Of a stretch of 64,000 nucleotides of DNA, positions 53,169-61,547 are shown piece by piece. The DNA comes from Streptomyces tubercidicus. Its GTDB lineage: Bacteria; Actinomycetota; Actinomycetes; Streptomycetales; Streptomycetaceae. The notes below the pieces were generated by a model that saw only the letters and a list, made by a program, of their open reading frames with translations, had not been told where the DNA came from and did no database searches. A program made the position numbers and the translations under genes. Positions within the stretch are counted from its first letter, which is position 1. Every line of letters starts with the position of its first letter. The stretch spans positions 2,046,001 through 2,110,000 of the forward strand of contig NZ_CP114205.1 of the NCBI RefSeq assembly GCF_027497495.1. Direction: 5' to 3'.

Positions 53169-54800
53169 TCACGCGGGTTTCCGGTGCTGTGCGGCGTTCC
53201 CCTTGGGTCCCCCGGGGGTCGGCGCGGCCCCCTTGGCGCCGTGGCCGGGGGCGGCTCCGTTGGCGCCGGGCTTGTCCCCGCCCTTCTTGGGCTGCCATTG
53301 CGGGCGTCCCGGCATCGGCGGGGTGCGCTCGCCGTAGAGCCATCCCTGGAAGAAGGCGGTGAGGTCCTCACCGGCGACCTGGGAGGACAGCTGGATGAAG
53401 TCCCCGGTGCCGGCGACACCGTCGCGGTGCCGGGACACCCACTCGCGTTCGATCCGGTCGAAGGCGGCGGGGCCGATCTTCTGCCGCAGGGCGTAGAGCA
53501 CCAGCGCACTGCCGTCGTAGACGACCGGGCGGAAGATGCTGATCTTTTCCCCCGGGTCGGGGGCCTTGGGGGCGGCGGGCGGCCCGCCCTCGGCGCGCCA
53601 GCCGTCGGACTGCTCGTAGGCGCGCCGCATCCGGGTCTCCAGAGATGCCCGCCGGTGGTCGCCCTTCTCCTGGGCGTAGAGGGCCTCGTACCAGGTGGCA
53701 TGGGCCTCGTTGAGCCAGACGTCGGACCAGCGGCGCGGGCTGACGCTGTCGCCGAACCACTGGTGGGCCAGCTCGTGCACCATCACGGACTCGACGTACC
53801 AGTTGGGCAGCTGGTGGGTGGTGAACAGGGCCTTCTCGAAGAGCGACAGGGTCTGGGTCTCCAGCTCGAAGCCGGTCCTGGCGTTGGCGATCAGCACCCC
53901 GTACGCCTCGAAGGGGTACGGACCGACCTTGCGCTCCATCCAGGCCACGTGGCCCGGGGTCTTGGCCAGCCAGGGCGCCAGGGCGGCACGGTCCGCGGTC
54001 GGTACGACATCGCGGAGCGGCAGGCCGTGCGGCCCGTGGCGGAGCAGCACGCTGGACTTCCCGATGGAGACCTGCGCCAGCTCGGTGGCCATGGGGTGGT
54101 CCGTGCGGTAGGTCCAGGTGCGGCGCCCCGCGCGGGTGCCGGGGCGCAGCGGCAGTCCGTTGGCGACGGCGGTCAGCTGCTGGGGAGCGGTGATGTGGAA
54201 GGTGAAGAGCGCCTTGTCGGAGGGGTGGTCGTTGCAGGGGAAGACCCGGTGCGCGGCGTCGGCCTGGTTGGCCATCGCCAGCCCGTCGTGGGTGCGGATC
54301 CAGCCGCCGTTTCTCTTGCCGCCGGGGTTGCTGGTGTGCTCGATGGCGATCTTCAGTTCCTGGCCCTGGGAGATGTGGAAGGCCGGGGTGAGCACCAGGT
54401 CCTCGCCGTGCTGCTCGTACCGGGCTGCCAGGCCGCCGATCTTCACGGAGCGTACGGCGCCGTGGGCGAAGTCGAGGTTGAGGTGGTCGAGCTCGTCGTT
54501 GGCGCGGGCGGTGATCTCGGTGGTGGCGTTCATCGGCCGGTCGTTGTGGCCGGAGTAGTCCAGGGAGACGTCGTAGGACGTGACGTCGTAGCCGGTGTTG
54601 CCGAGGGTGGGGAAGAGACGGTCACCGAGGCCCTGCGGCCCCACGGCCGGCGGCTCGGCCACGCCGAGGGCGGCCAGGGCGGCCAGCCCGAGGACGGCGG
54701 CCCGCAGACCGGTGCGCCGGCCCCGCCCGCTCGGGCCACGGGGCTGGGCGGGAACGGGGCGGTCGGGGTCGCGGGACGGGCGGCGCAAGGGAAGGGACAT
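53169..54800 (-). CDS. Secreted M1-family metallopeptidase
   Basis: 543 residues. A basic N terminus and hydrophobic helix (about 32-50) form a signal or anchor. The zinc site is HELAHQWFGD with the third ligand Glu in WLNEAHATWYEAL, 18 residues on, as in M1 aminopeptidases. The exopeptidase GAMEN motif is not visible; its place seems taken by TGFELETQTLSLF, as in actinobacterial relatives. The last 50 residues are Pro/Gly/Lys-rich. It probably trims peptides outside the membrane. It lies between hflX and rshA on the same strand, with 181 bp before hflX. Confidence 0.88.
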   Translation of the reverse strand: MSLPLRRPSRDPDRPVPAQPRGPSGRGRRTGLRAAVLGLAALAALGVAEPPAVGPQGLGDRLFPTLGNTGYDVTSYDVSLDYSGHNDRPMNATTEITARANDELDHLNLDFAHGAVRSVKIGGLAARYEQHGEDLVLTPAFHISQGQELKIAIEHTSNPGGKRNGGWIRTHDGLAMANQADAAHRVFPCNDHPSDKALFTFHITAPQQLTAVANGLPLRPGTRAGRRTWTYRTDHPMATELAQVSIGKSSVLLRHGPHGLPLRDVVPTADRAALAPWLAKTPGHVAWMERKVGPYPFEAYGVLIANARTGFELETQTLSLFEKALFTTHQLPNWYVESVMVHELAHQWFGDSVSPRRWSDVWLNEAHATWYEALYAQEKGDHRRASLETRMRRAYEQSDGWRAEGGPPAAPKAPDPGEKISIFRPVVYDGSALVLYALRQKIGPAAFDRIEREWVSRHRDGVAGTGDFIQLSSQVAGEDLTAFFQGWLYGERTPPMPGRPQWQPKKGGDKPGANGAAPGHGAKGAAPTPGGPKGNAAQHRKPA

Positions 54801-54943
54801 GAACTACGGCTACCAACGCGGCCCCCTCCCCCGCGGGTCAGGGGGCAAACGGCACCCGAACGGGCGGCGGATCGTGCACCCGTCTTACGCCGCCGGACGG
54901 AGCGAGTTCCCGACGGGGCGTCAGCTGCCGGGCCCCGGGCCCT

Positions 54944-57124
54944 TCAAGGACGCAGCGCCGCGGGCTGCCGGGCCCGGCCGGCGCGCAACACGTCGAAGAC
55001 GCCGGGCACTTGGCGCATGGCGCGCATCAGGGACGGCAGCCCGGCGGCGTTGGGCAGATGCAGCGTGTAGGTGTGGCGGACCCGCTGTTCGTGTGGGGGT
55101 TCGACGGCGGCCGACACCACGGCGGCGCCCTGGGAGGCGATCACTTCGGTGAGGTCGGCCAGCAGCTGCGGCCGGCAGAATGCCTCGGCCAGGAGGGTGA
55201 CCCGGCAGCCGTGGCCCCCCTGGCCGGCGCCGCGCCAGCGCACGCCGACCGGCTGCCGGCCGGTGGCCGCCATCCGCGCCACGACGGGGCACAGGGCGCG
55301 GTGCACGGTGACCGTGCCGCCGCGTACCGCGAAGCCGGTGACGGCGTCCGGCGGCACCGGGGTGCAGCAGCCGGCCAGCCGGACAGCCGCGCCCGGCAGA
55401 TCCGCCACCGCGAGGACCGAGGCGGGCGCGACGGGGTCCGCACCGGGGTGGTCGGGCTCCGTGGCGCGGCGGTCCGGGACGGCCGCGGTGAGCCCCTCGC
55501 GGGGGCCTGCCGGGCGGGCACAGGACTCCCCCGGCCCGGCCAGCCACCGGCCGATGGCGAGCCGGGCGGCGGGCGTACGGGCGTGCTCCAGCCATTCGGG
55601 CGAGGGGCCGGCCGCGGGGTCCGGCGCCATCAGCAGCTGCAGGCTGTCGCCGTCGTGCAGGACCGTGGCGAGGGTGGCGAGCCGGCCGTTGACGCGCGCG
55701 CCGATGCAGCAGTGCGCCGCCTCGCCGTGCCGTTCGTAGGCGGCGTCCACGCAACTCGCCCCGGCGGGCAGACCGATGACACCCCCTGTGCCGTCCGGCG
55801 GGGCGTCGGTGCAGAAGACGGTGATCTCCCGGTCCTGGGCGAGATCGTCCCGCAGTGAGGTCCAGAACGTGTCCGGGTCGGGGGTGGTGCGCTGCCACTC
55901 CAGCAGCCGGGAGAGCCATCCGGGGCGGGTCGGGTCGGCCCGCTCGCCCTCGGGGGCGTCCACGCCGTCCGTGGGGGCGTAGGGGTTGCCGAGCGCGATC
56001 ACCCCGGCCTCGGCGACCCGGTGCATCTGGTGCGTACGGATCAGGGTCTCGGCTACCTCGCCGGACGGGCCGGTGACCGCGGTGTGCAGCGACTGGTAGA
56101 GGTTGAACTTGGGGGCCGCGATGAAGTCCTTGAACTCGGAGATCACCGGGGTGAAGCAGGTGTGCAGCTCACCGAGGACGGCGTAACAGTCGGCGTCCTC
56201 GGCGACCAGCACCAGCAGCCGCCCCAGGTCGGCACCGGTCAGCGCCCCGCGCGCCAGGCGCACCCGGTGGACGGAGACGAAGTGCCGGGACCGGACGAGA
56301 ACTTCGGCGTCGATACCGGCCTCGTCGAGGACCGTGCGCACCCGCTGCGCGAGGGCGGCGAGCGGATCGGGCCGGGCGGAGTACTCCATGACCAGGGCCC
56401 GGGTGGTGGCGTACTCCTCGGGATGCAGGATCGCGAAGACCAGGTCCTCCAGCTCGGCCTTCAGCGCCTGGACGCCGAGGCGTTCGGCGAGCGGGATCAG
56501 CACATCGCGGGTCACCTTGGCGATCCGGGCCTGCTTCTCGGGGCGCATCACGCCGAGGGTGCGCATGTTGTGCAGCCGGTCGGCGAGCTTGATCGACATC
56601 ACCCGGACGTCATTGCCGGTCGCCACCAGCATCTTGCGGAAGGTCTCCGGTTCGGCGGCCGCGCCGTAGTCGACCTTCTCCAGTTTGGTGACCCCGTCGA
56701 CGAGATAGCAGACCTCGGCGCCGAACAGCTCCCGCACCTGATCCAGCGTCACTTCCGTGTCCTCGACGGTGTCGTGGAGCAGGGAGGCGGTCAAGGTCGT
56801 GGTCTCCGCGCCGAGTTCGGCGAGGATGAGGGTCACCGCGAGCGGGTGGGTGATGTACGGCTCGCCGCTCTTGCGCAGCTGGCCGCGGTGCGAGGACTCG
56901 GCGAGCAGATAGGCCCTGGTGAGGGTGTCCAGGTCGGCGTCGGGGTGGTGGCCGCGGTGCACCTTGGCGACGTGTTCGAGGGCGTGCGGGAGGCCGTCGC
57001 GCGGGTCCGCGCCGAGCAGTGCGGCGCGGCCGATGCGGCGCAAACCTCTGAGTTCCAGTCTGCGGCGGCCGCGCTTGCGGCCCGCTGCTCCAGGATTACC
57101 AGGGTTAGTGGCCTCTGCGCTCAT
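54944..57124 (-). CDS. rshA: RelA/SpoT homologue RshA, (p)ppGpp hydrolase with divergent synthetase domain
   Basis: 726 residues, second Rel-type protein of Streptomyces. The HD hydrolase domain is intact: HRGQLRKSGEPYITHP, LLHDTVEDTEV and KLADRLHNMRTL. In the synthetase domain KFNLYQSLHT and an Asp equivalent to Rel D264 remain, but the G-loop equivalent VRSRHFVSVHRVRL lacks the usual second Lys, the VGVR block reads GRLL, EVQIRT reads ETLIRT and the GIAAHWKY segment is gone. TGS (about 470-530) and C-terminal ACT (about 640-715) domains are present. Hydrolase is therefore more certain than synthetase. ATG 57124 has GGAGGTG at ideal distance. Confidence 0.88.
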   Translation of the reverse strand: MSAEATNPGNPGAAGRKRGRRRLELRGLRRIGRAALLGADPRDGLPHALEHVAKVHRGHHPDADLDTLTRAYLLAESSHRGQLRKSGEPYITHPLAVTLILAELGAETTTLTASLLHDTVEDTEVTLDQVRELFGAEVCYLVDGVTKLEKVDYGAAAEPETFRKMLVATGNDVRVMSIKLADRLHNMRTLGVMRPEKQARIAKVTRDVLIPLAERLGVQALKAELEDLVFAILHPEEYATTRALVMEYSARPDPLAALAQRVRTVLDEAGIDAEVLVRSRHFVSVHRVRLARGALTGADLGRLLVLVAEDADCYAVLGELHTCFTPVISEFKDFIAAPKFNLYQSLHTAVTGPSGEVAETLIRTHQMHRVAEAGVIALGNPYAPTDGVDAPEGERADPTRPGWLSRLLEWQRTTPDPDTFWTSLRDDLAQDREITVFCTDAPPDGTGGVIGLPAGASCVDAAYERHGEAAHCCIGARVNGRLATLATVLHDGDSLQLLMAPDPAAGPSPEWLEHARTPAARLAIGRWLAGPGESCARPAGPREGLTAAVPDRRATEPDHPGADPVAPASVLAVADLPGAAVRLAGCCTPVPPDAVTGFAVRGGTVTVHRALCPVVARMAATGRQPVGVRWRGAGQGGHGCRVTLLAEAFCRPQLLADLTEVIASQGAAVVSAAVEPPHEQRVRHTYTLHLPNAAGLPSLMRAMRQVPGVFDVLRAGRARQPAALRP

Positions 57125-57320
57125 GGGCACCTCCGGCAGCGTCGACCGGCGGTGGGGCGCGTCAGTTCGGGCGTCCGGGCCGGTGCTTGATGCTACCGAG
57201 CCCATCACGCACCGCTGTCCGCCTCTCGCTCAGCGTGAAGCGGATCACCCGTTCGAGCGAATCTTTTGGCCGGAACCCTCCTCGGAGCGGGCCCGGGGCC
57301 CGGTACGGCGGCGGCGCGCG

Positions 57321-58196
57321 TCAGGCGAGCGCGGCGGCCAGCCAGGCGGCGTCGAAGGTGCCCTCGGCGACGATCTCGGCCGGGCCGGTCATCTCGACCG
57401 TGCCGTCGGGGCGCTCGGTGATCGAGAGGCTGCCGCCGAGCACATCGACCCGGTATGTGGCGGGCGTACCGGTCTCCGCGGGGTCCAGACCGTCCCGGCG
57501 GGCGGTGGCGACGGCGACCGCGCAGGCGCCGGTGCCGCAGGAGCGGGTCTCGCCCGAGCCGCGTTCGTGCACCCGCATCGCCACATGGCGCGGCCCGCGG
57601 TCGACGACGAACTCGACGTTCACGCCGTCGGGATAAACCGACGCTGGGCTGAACGGCGGTACGGCCAGCAGGTCACCGGCGTGGGCCAGATCCTCGACAA
57701 AGGCGACCGCGTGCGGATTGCCCATGTTCACGTTGCGGGCCGGCCAGCTGCGGCCGCCGAGGGTGACGACGACGCCCTCCGCGGGGAGTTCGGCCCGGCC
57801 CATGGAGACCGTGACATCGCCGGTCTTGGCGAGGTGCACACGGCGTACGCCGGCGCGGGTGGCGATCGCGAGGTCACCGGCCTCGACCAGACCGGCGTGC
57901 AGCAGATAGCGGGCGAAGACGCGGACGCCGTTGCCGCACATCTCGGCGATCGAGCCGTCGCCGTTGCGGTAGTCCATGAACCACTCGGCCTCGTCGGCCA
58001 GGTCGCGCGCCTCGGGGTGCGCGGCGGAGCGTACGACGCGCAGCAGGCCGTCGCCGCCGAGACCGGCCCGCCGGTCGCAGATCCTGGCGACGGCGGTCGC
58101 GGACAGATCGAGCCGGCCGTCCGGGTCGGGGACGATCACAAAGTCGTTCTCGGTGCCGTGGCCCTTGAGGAAGGCGAGGCGCTGCGTGCTGGTCAC
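57321..58196 (-). CDS. dapF: Diaminopimelate epimerase
   Basis: 291 residues. The two catalytic cysteines are Cys 87 (EMCGNGVRVF) and Cys 220 (TRSCGTGACAVAV); LKGHGTENDFV is the N-terminal family signature. It converts L,L- to meso-diaminopimelate for lysine and peptidoglycan (Streptomyces walls use the L,L form, so the main role is lysine synthesis). GTG 58196 fits the usual start but has no good ribosome-binding site, so the mRNA may be leaderless. The upstream longer frame passes through a tandem repeat and is not coding. It is a single-gene unit between the membrane protein gene and rshA. Confidence 0.94.
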   Translation of the reverse strand: MTSTQRLAFLKGHGTENDFVIVPDPDGRLDLSATAVARICDRRAGLGGDGLLRVVRSAAHPEARDLADEAEWFMDYRNGDGSIAEMCGNGVRVFARYLLHAGLVEAGDLAIATRAGVRRVHLAKTGDVTVSMGRAELPAEGVVVTLGGRSWPARNVNMGNPHAVAFVEDLAHAGDLLAVPPFSPASVYPDGVNVEFVVDRGPRHVAMRVHERGSGETRSCGTGACAVAVATARRDGLDPAETGTPATYRVDVLGGSLSITERPDGTVEMTGPAEIVAEGTFDAAWLAAALA

Positions 58197-58300
58197 TGTT
58201 GCATCGTACGGGGAGGGTGGGGGTGTGGGGGTACGGGGCCGGGGGCCGTGGCCCGGCTGGGGGAGGGCTTCCCGCGGGAGAGGGCGTCCGGGGCGGCAGG

Positions 58301-58362
58301 GGGCTCGGTCCCGGGCCGCAGGGGCTTTGCCTCGGGCCGCAGGGGCTCGGTCCCGGGCCGCA
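58301..58362. repeat. Three tandem copies of a 21-bp GC-rich repeat
   Basis: Units at about 58301-58320, 58321-58341 and 58342-58362 share the core GGGGCTCGGTCCCGGGCCGC; the middle copy has three changes. They lie in the dapF upstream region, just beyond a terminator hairpin. Slippage is the simplest origin. Confidence 0.7.
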
Positions 58363-58377
58363 GGGTGCTGACTACAC

Positions 58378-58406
58378 CCGCCCACCCCCCGAAGGGGGGT
58401 GGGCGG
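58378..58406 (-). terminator. Terminator hairpin after the membrane protein gene
   Basis: CCGCCCACCCCCC (58378-58390) pairs with GGGGGGTGGGCGG (58394-58406) over a GAA loop, 77 bp beyond the gene's stop. Confidence 0.75.
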
Positions 58407-58482
58407 CGGGGAAAAAACAGGCGGCGCGGAAGAACGGGCGGCGCGGAAAGCAGGCAGCGCGGAAAGACCGCCCGCTACCCCC

Positions 58483-59025
58483 TCACCGCAGCCGTGCCAC
58501 CCGCCAGATGGCCAGTGATGCCGGAAGGGCCACCAGGACGGCGTAGATCAGCACCACGCGCCAGCAGGCGCGGCGGCCGGAGCCCTGTGCGGGGAGGCCG
58601 GGCCAGGTGCAGCCGACGCGGCGGGCGGCCATCATGCCCCAGCCCGCGGCGCAGCAGCACAGCAGCAGGCCGAGCATCGCGATCATCGCGCCGCCGTCGC
58701 CGCCCAGCTCGAAGGCGAGGGGGAAGGCGAACATCAGCGAGCCGAGCGCGGCGAGCACCACGATCGGTGCCAGCTGCCACAGCCGCAGCCGGCGCGGCGG
58801 ACGCAGCTCCCGGAAGGACTCGCCGCCTTCTCCGGGGCCGTTCGCACCGTCGTCCGGGGCGTCGGAGTCGTCGAGGGCGTCCGGGTCGGTGAGCGGTCCG
58901 CGGACGGCACCGTCCGGGCCCGACAGACCGTCACCGGTGTCGGGACCGTCGTCGGTCAGAGGAGCCGTGTCGGCGCCACTGTCCGGTTGGTGCGCTCCGT
59001 TGCGAGGGCCGGCCTCCATTGCCAC
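58483..59025 (-). CDS. Small membrane protein of unknown function
   Basis: 180 residues. The N-terminal 80 are acidic and Gly/Asp/Pro-rich (cytoplasmic or extracellular tail). Three hydrophobic helices follow: about 85-105 (LAPIVVLAALGSLMFAFPLAF), 110-132 (with LLLCCCAAGWGM) and 155-175. The family is conserved beside dapF and miaA in Streptomyces, but I recognise no function. GTG 59025 has GGGGAGG 5 nt upstream; an ATG two codons later is equally possible. It may share a transcript with miaA, which ends 103 bp upstream. Confidence 0.75.
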   Translation of the reverse strand: MAMEAGPRNGAHQPDSGADTAPLTDDGPDTGDGLSGPDGAVRGPLTDPDALDDSDAPDDGANGPGEGGESFRELRPPRRLRLWQLAPIVVLAALGSLMFAFPLAFELGGDGGAMIAMLGLLLCCCAAGWGMMAARRVGCTWPGLPAQGSGRRACWRVVLIYAVLVALPASLAIWRVARLR

Positions 59026-59127
59026 GCGCCCTCCCCACTGCAGACTGCACGCCTCGATCGAAGGTCGATGATGACACGCCCTCAGGGGCCCGGATGGCGG
59101 CCGGAGCGTCCCGATGCCATGACGTGA

Positions 59128-60066
59128 TCAGGCTGTGACCGGTCGTTCGAGCAACGCCATTGCCTGCCCGGGAAGTTCCCCCCGGTGCTCGGCGGCGCCG
59201 CTCAGCCAGTGGACCCGTGGGTCCCGCCGGAACCACGAGTCCTGGCGGCGCGCGAAGCGCTTGGTGGCGCGTACCGTCTCGTCGCGCGCCTCCTGCTCGG
59301 TGCACTCCCCCGCGAGCTGGGCGAGCACCTGCTGGTAGCCGAGCGCCCGGGACGCCGTACGGCCCTCCCGCAGTCCCTCGCCCTCCAGTCGGCGCACCTC
59401 GTCGACCAGGCCGGCCTCCCACATGCGGTCGACCCGCCGTGCGATCCGCTCGTCGAGCTCGGGGCGGGCGACGTCGACGCCGATCTGCAGGGTGTCGTAG
59501 ACCGCTTCGTGGCCGGGGAGGTTGGCGGTGAAGGGGCGGCCGGTGATTTCGATGACCTCCAGGGCGCGCACGATGCGGCGGCCGTTGCTCGCGAGGATCG
59601 CGCGGCCGGCCTCGGGGTCGGCGGCGGCCAGCCGGGCGTGCAGCGCACCGCTGCCCGAGGCGGCCAGTTCGGCCTCCAGGCGGGCGCGCACCTCCGGATC
59701 GGTGCCGGGGAAGTCGAGTGCGTCGATGGCGCCGCGTACATAGAGGCCGGAGCCGCCGACCAGGACCGGGGTGCGGCCCTCGGCGAGCAGCCGGTCGATC
59801 TCGGCGCGGGCCAGCCGCTGGTACTCGGCGACGCTGGCGGCACAGGTCACGTCCCAGATGTCCAGGAGGCGGTGCGGGACGCCCTGCTGCTCCTCGGGCG
59901 TGAGCTTGGCGGTGCCGATGTCCATGCCCCGGTAGAGCTGCATGGAGTCGGCGTTGATCACCTCGCCCCCCAGGTGCTGTGCGAGCGCGACGCCCAGATC
60001 GGACTTTCCGGCCGCGGTGGGACCGACGACGGCGATGACCCGCGGAGCGGGAGCGGCGGTGTTCAC
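59128..60066 (-). CDS. miaA: tRNA dimethylallyltransferase
   Basis: 312 residues. The P-loop is VVGPTAAGKSDLGVALA near residue 13; INADSMQLYRGMDIGTAK, VGGSGLYVRG and RRIVRALEV are family signatures. It adds an isopentenyl group to A37 of tRNAs reading UNN codons, making i6A. MiaB, which methylthiolates this base, is encoded 1.5 kb to the right. GTG 60066 yields the usual N terminus, though the ribosome-binding site is weak; longer upstream frames are low complexity. Confidence 0.95.
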   Translation of the reverse strand: MNTAAPAPRVIAVVGPTAAGKSDLGVALAQHLGGEVINADSMQLYRGMDIGTAKLTPEEQQGVPHRLLDIWDVTCAASVAEYQRLARAEIDRLLAEGRTPVLVGGSGLYVRGAIDALDFPGTDPEVRARLEAELAASGSGALHARLAAADPEAGRAILASNGRRIVRALEVIEITGRPFTANLPGHEAVYDTLQIGVDVARPELDERIARRVDRMWEAGLVDEVRRLEGEGLREGRTASRALGYQQVLAQLAGECTEQEARDETVRATKRFARRQDSWFRRDPRVHWLSGAAEHRGELPGQAMALLERPVTA

Positions 60067-60247
60067 CCGGTCAGTCTCGCAAACCTCGGGCCGCCATCTC
60101 GAACGAGCGACGTGACGGGCCACCGATGACGTCGTTGCCTGTTGCGAGGTCCCGAGAGCCGGAGCAGTGCCCGGCGCCCGCGGGCGGCGCAACGGTCCGC
60201 TCCCGGGCGGCCTGGGATGTCGCCACATGAAGAGCGTAGGAGCAGTT

Positions 60248-60625
60248 ATGGGCGTGTTTTCGCGGTTTCGCCGCCGTAAGTCCGGAGCGTCGACGGAGGA
60301 GAGTGCCGCTGCGGCGGTGACCGCCGAGGCGAAGGAGCCGACGGCGCAGGCGGCTCCGGCGGACGCCGCTCCGGTGCGGGCCGGGGACGCCGGGAACGCC
60401 GACGAGGCCACGGCCGAAGCCGAGGGCCCGGCGGCGGCCGCACCGGAGCCGGCGGACGCGGCGGCGCCGGAGGCGTCCGGGGACACGACGGCGGAGCCGA
60501 CCGCGGAGGCGGCAGACGCCGTGGAGCCGCGGGCCGAGCAGGCCGGTGAGAGCGCCGGGATCCCCCGGCAGCAGTCGGCGGAGGCCGCCGCGGACAGCGA
60601 GAGCGCGCGGCACCGGACCCGCTGA
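60248..60625 (+). CDS. Small acidic Ala/Glu-rich protein ('gliding motility' family)
   Basis: 125 residues. A conserved N-terminal tag MGVFSRFRRRKSG is followed by a long Ala/Glu/Pro-rich disordered region and a conserved end resembling GIPRQQSAEAAADSESA. Streptomyces genomes carry this next to miaA and often annotate it as a gliding-motility protein without evidence. The basic N terminus may bind membrane or nucleic acid. ATG 60248 is supported by GTAGGAG 5 nt upstream. It is divergent from miaA (181-bp gap). Confidence 0.75.
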   Translation: MGVFSRFRRRKSGASTEESAAAAVTAEAKEPTAQAAPADAAPVRAGDAGNADEATAEAEGPAAAAPEPADAAAPEASGDTTAEPTAEAADAVEPRAEQAGESAGIPRQQSAEAAADSESARHRTR

Positions 60626-60642
60626 CCGACCGGAGCAGCGCC

Positions 60643-60679
60643 GCAACGGCCGCGGGCCGAAGCGCCTCGCGGCCGTTGC
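60643..60679. terminator. Bidirectional terminator hairpin
   Basis: GCAACGGCCGCG (60643-60654) pairs perfectly with CGCGGCCGTTGC (60668-60679) over a 13-nt loop, between convergent genes. Confidence 0.8.
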
Positions 60680-60769
60680 CATACCCGAACCCCGCACCCG
60701 CCTCGCGGCCGATGCCGCACCCCCACCCACCTCGCGTCCGTCCCCGTAGCCGCCCCGCAGACGCGCCCC

Positions 60770-61480
60770 CTACGACCAAGCCGCCACGAAGTACCCCACC
60801 CCGTAGGGAGCCTCCTCCCGGAGCAGCCGGCCGTTGTGGTCCGTGCCCTCCGCCGCCCCCGCCAGGACCTGCCAGCAGGCGCGTCCGGACGCCTGGAGGT
60901 CGGCCGCCCGCTCCTCGCCGAGGGCGGCCAGTGCGGCGATGTCGGCGTTGCCCAGGGCGCGGGCCACCTCGGCGTCGAAGCCCTCGGCCCGCTCGTCGAA
61001 GTAGCCCGGCGCCTTCACCGTCCGGCAGGCGCTGCCGTCCCCCAGCACCAGCAGGGCGACCCGGGGAGCGGCCGCGGCGGTCTCCCGGCCCAGCTCCAGA
61101 CAGCGGTCGCGGGGCAGTGACCGCGGCACCCCGAGCGCCTCCACGGGGGCGTCGTCCCAGTCCGTACGGGACAGCAGCCAGGCGCCGACGGACAGCGACG
61201 GCGGGAGTTCCCGGTCCGGGGCGGTCTCCGCGGCGCCCAGTGGCACCTCGAAGTCCACCCCGAAGCCGCGGAAGGAACCGATGGCGCCCTGGGGGTAGCC
61301 GCCGCGGCCGGCCTCGTCGGTGGGGCCGAGGACGACCAGCCGGTCGGGACGGGCCGCGGCGAGCACGCCGATCGCGTCCAGACAGGCGGCACGCAGGGCA
61401 TCGAGTTCGGGCGCCGCCCCGGCGGCCACCTCCGGGACGAGCAGCGGCGGACAGGGGCAGAGGGCGGCGGCTACGAGCAT
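60770..61480 (-). CDS. Class III extradiol dioxygenase-like (LigB-type) protein
   Basis: 236 residues. The N terminus LVAAALCPCPPLLVPEV and VVLGPTDEAGRGGY resemble LigB/MEMO1-like folds. True LigB dioxygenases use two His and one Glu for Fe(II); here the N-terminal His is replaced (ALCPCPPLL instead of PHPP), so oxygenase activity is doubtful. The family is conserved next to miaB in Streptomyces and of unknown function. ATG 61480 starts directly at the hydrophobic strand. It is 67 bp downstream of miaB on the same strand. Confidence 0.72.
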   Translation of the reverse strand: MLVAAALCPCPPLLVPEVAAGAAPELDALRAACLDAIGVLAAARPDRLVVLGPTDEAGRGGYPQGAIGSFRGFGVDFEVPLGAAETAPDRELPPSLSVGAWLLSRTDWDDAPVEALGVPRSLPRDRCLELGRETAAAAPRVALLVLGDGSACRTVKAPGYFDERAEGFDAEVARALGNADIAALAALGEERAADLQASGRACWQVLAGAAEGTDHNGRLLREEAPYGVGYFVAAWS

Positions 61481-61547
61481 GGCACGCAGCGTAACGCCCC
61501 GGGTGCGGGGCCGGTCGCCGTGCCCGGGGCGGCTGTGCGGGACCGGG

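Noticed and set aside
58301-58362. Tandem repeats considered as a CRISPR remnant
   Set aside because: Copies are directly adjacent with no unique spacers and there are no cas genes.
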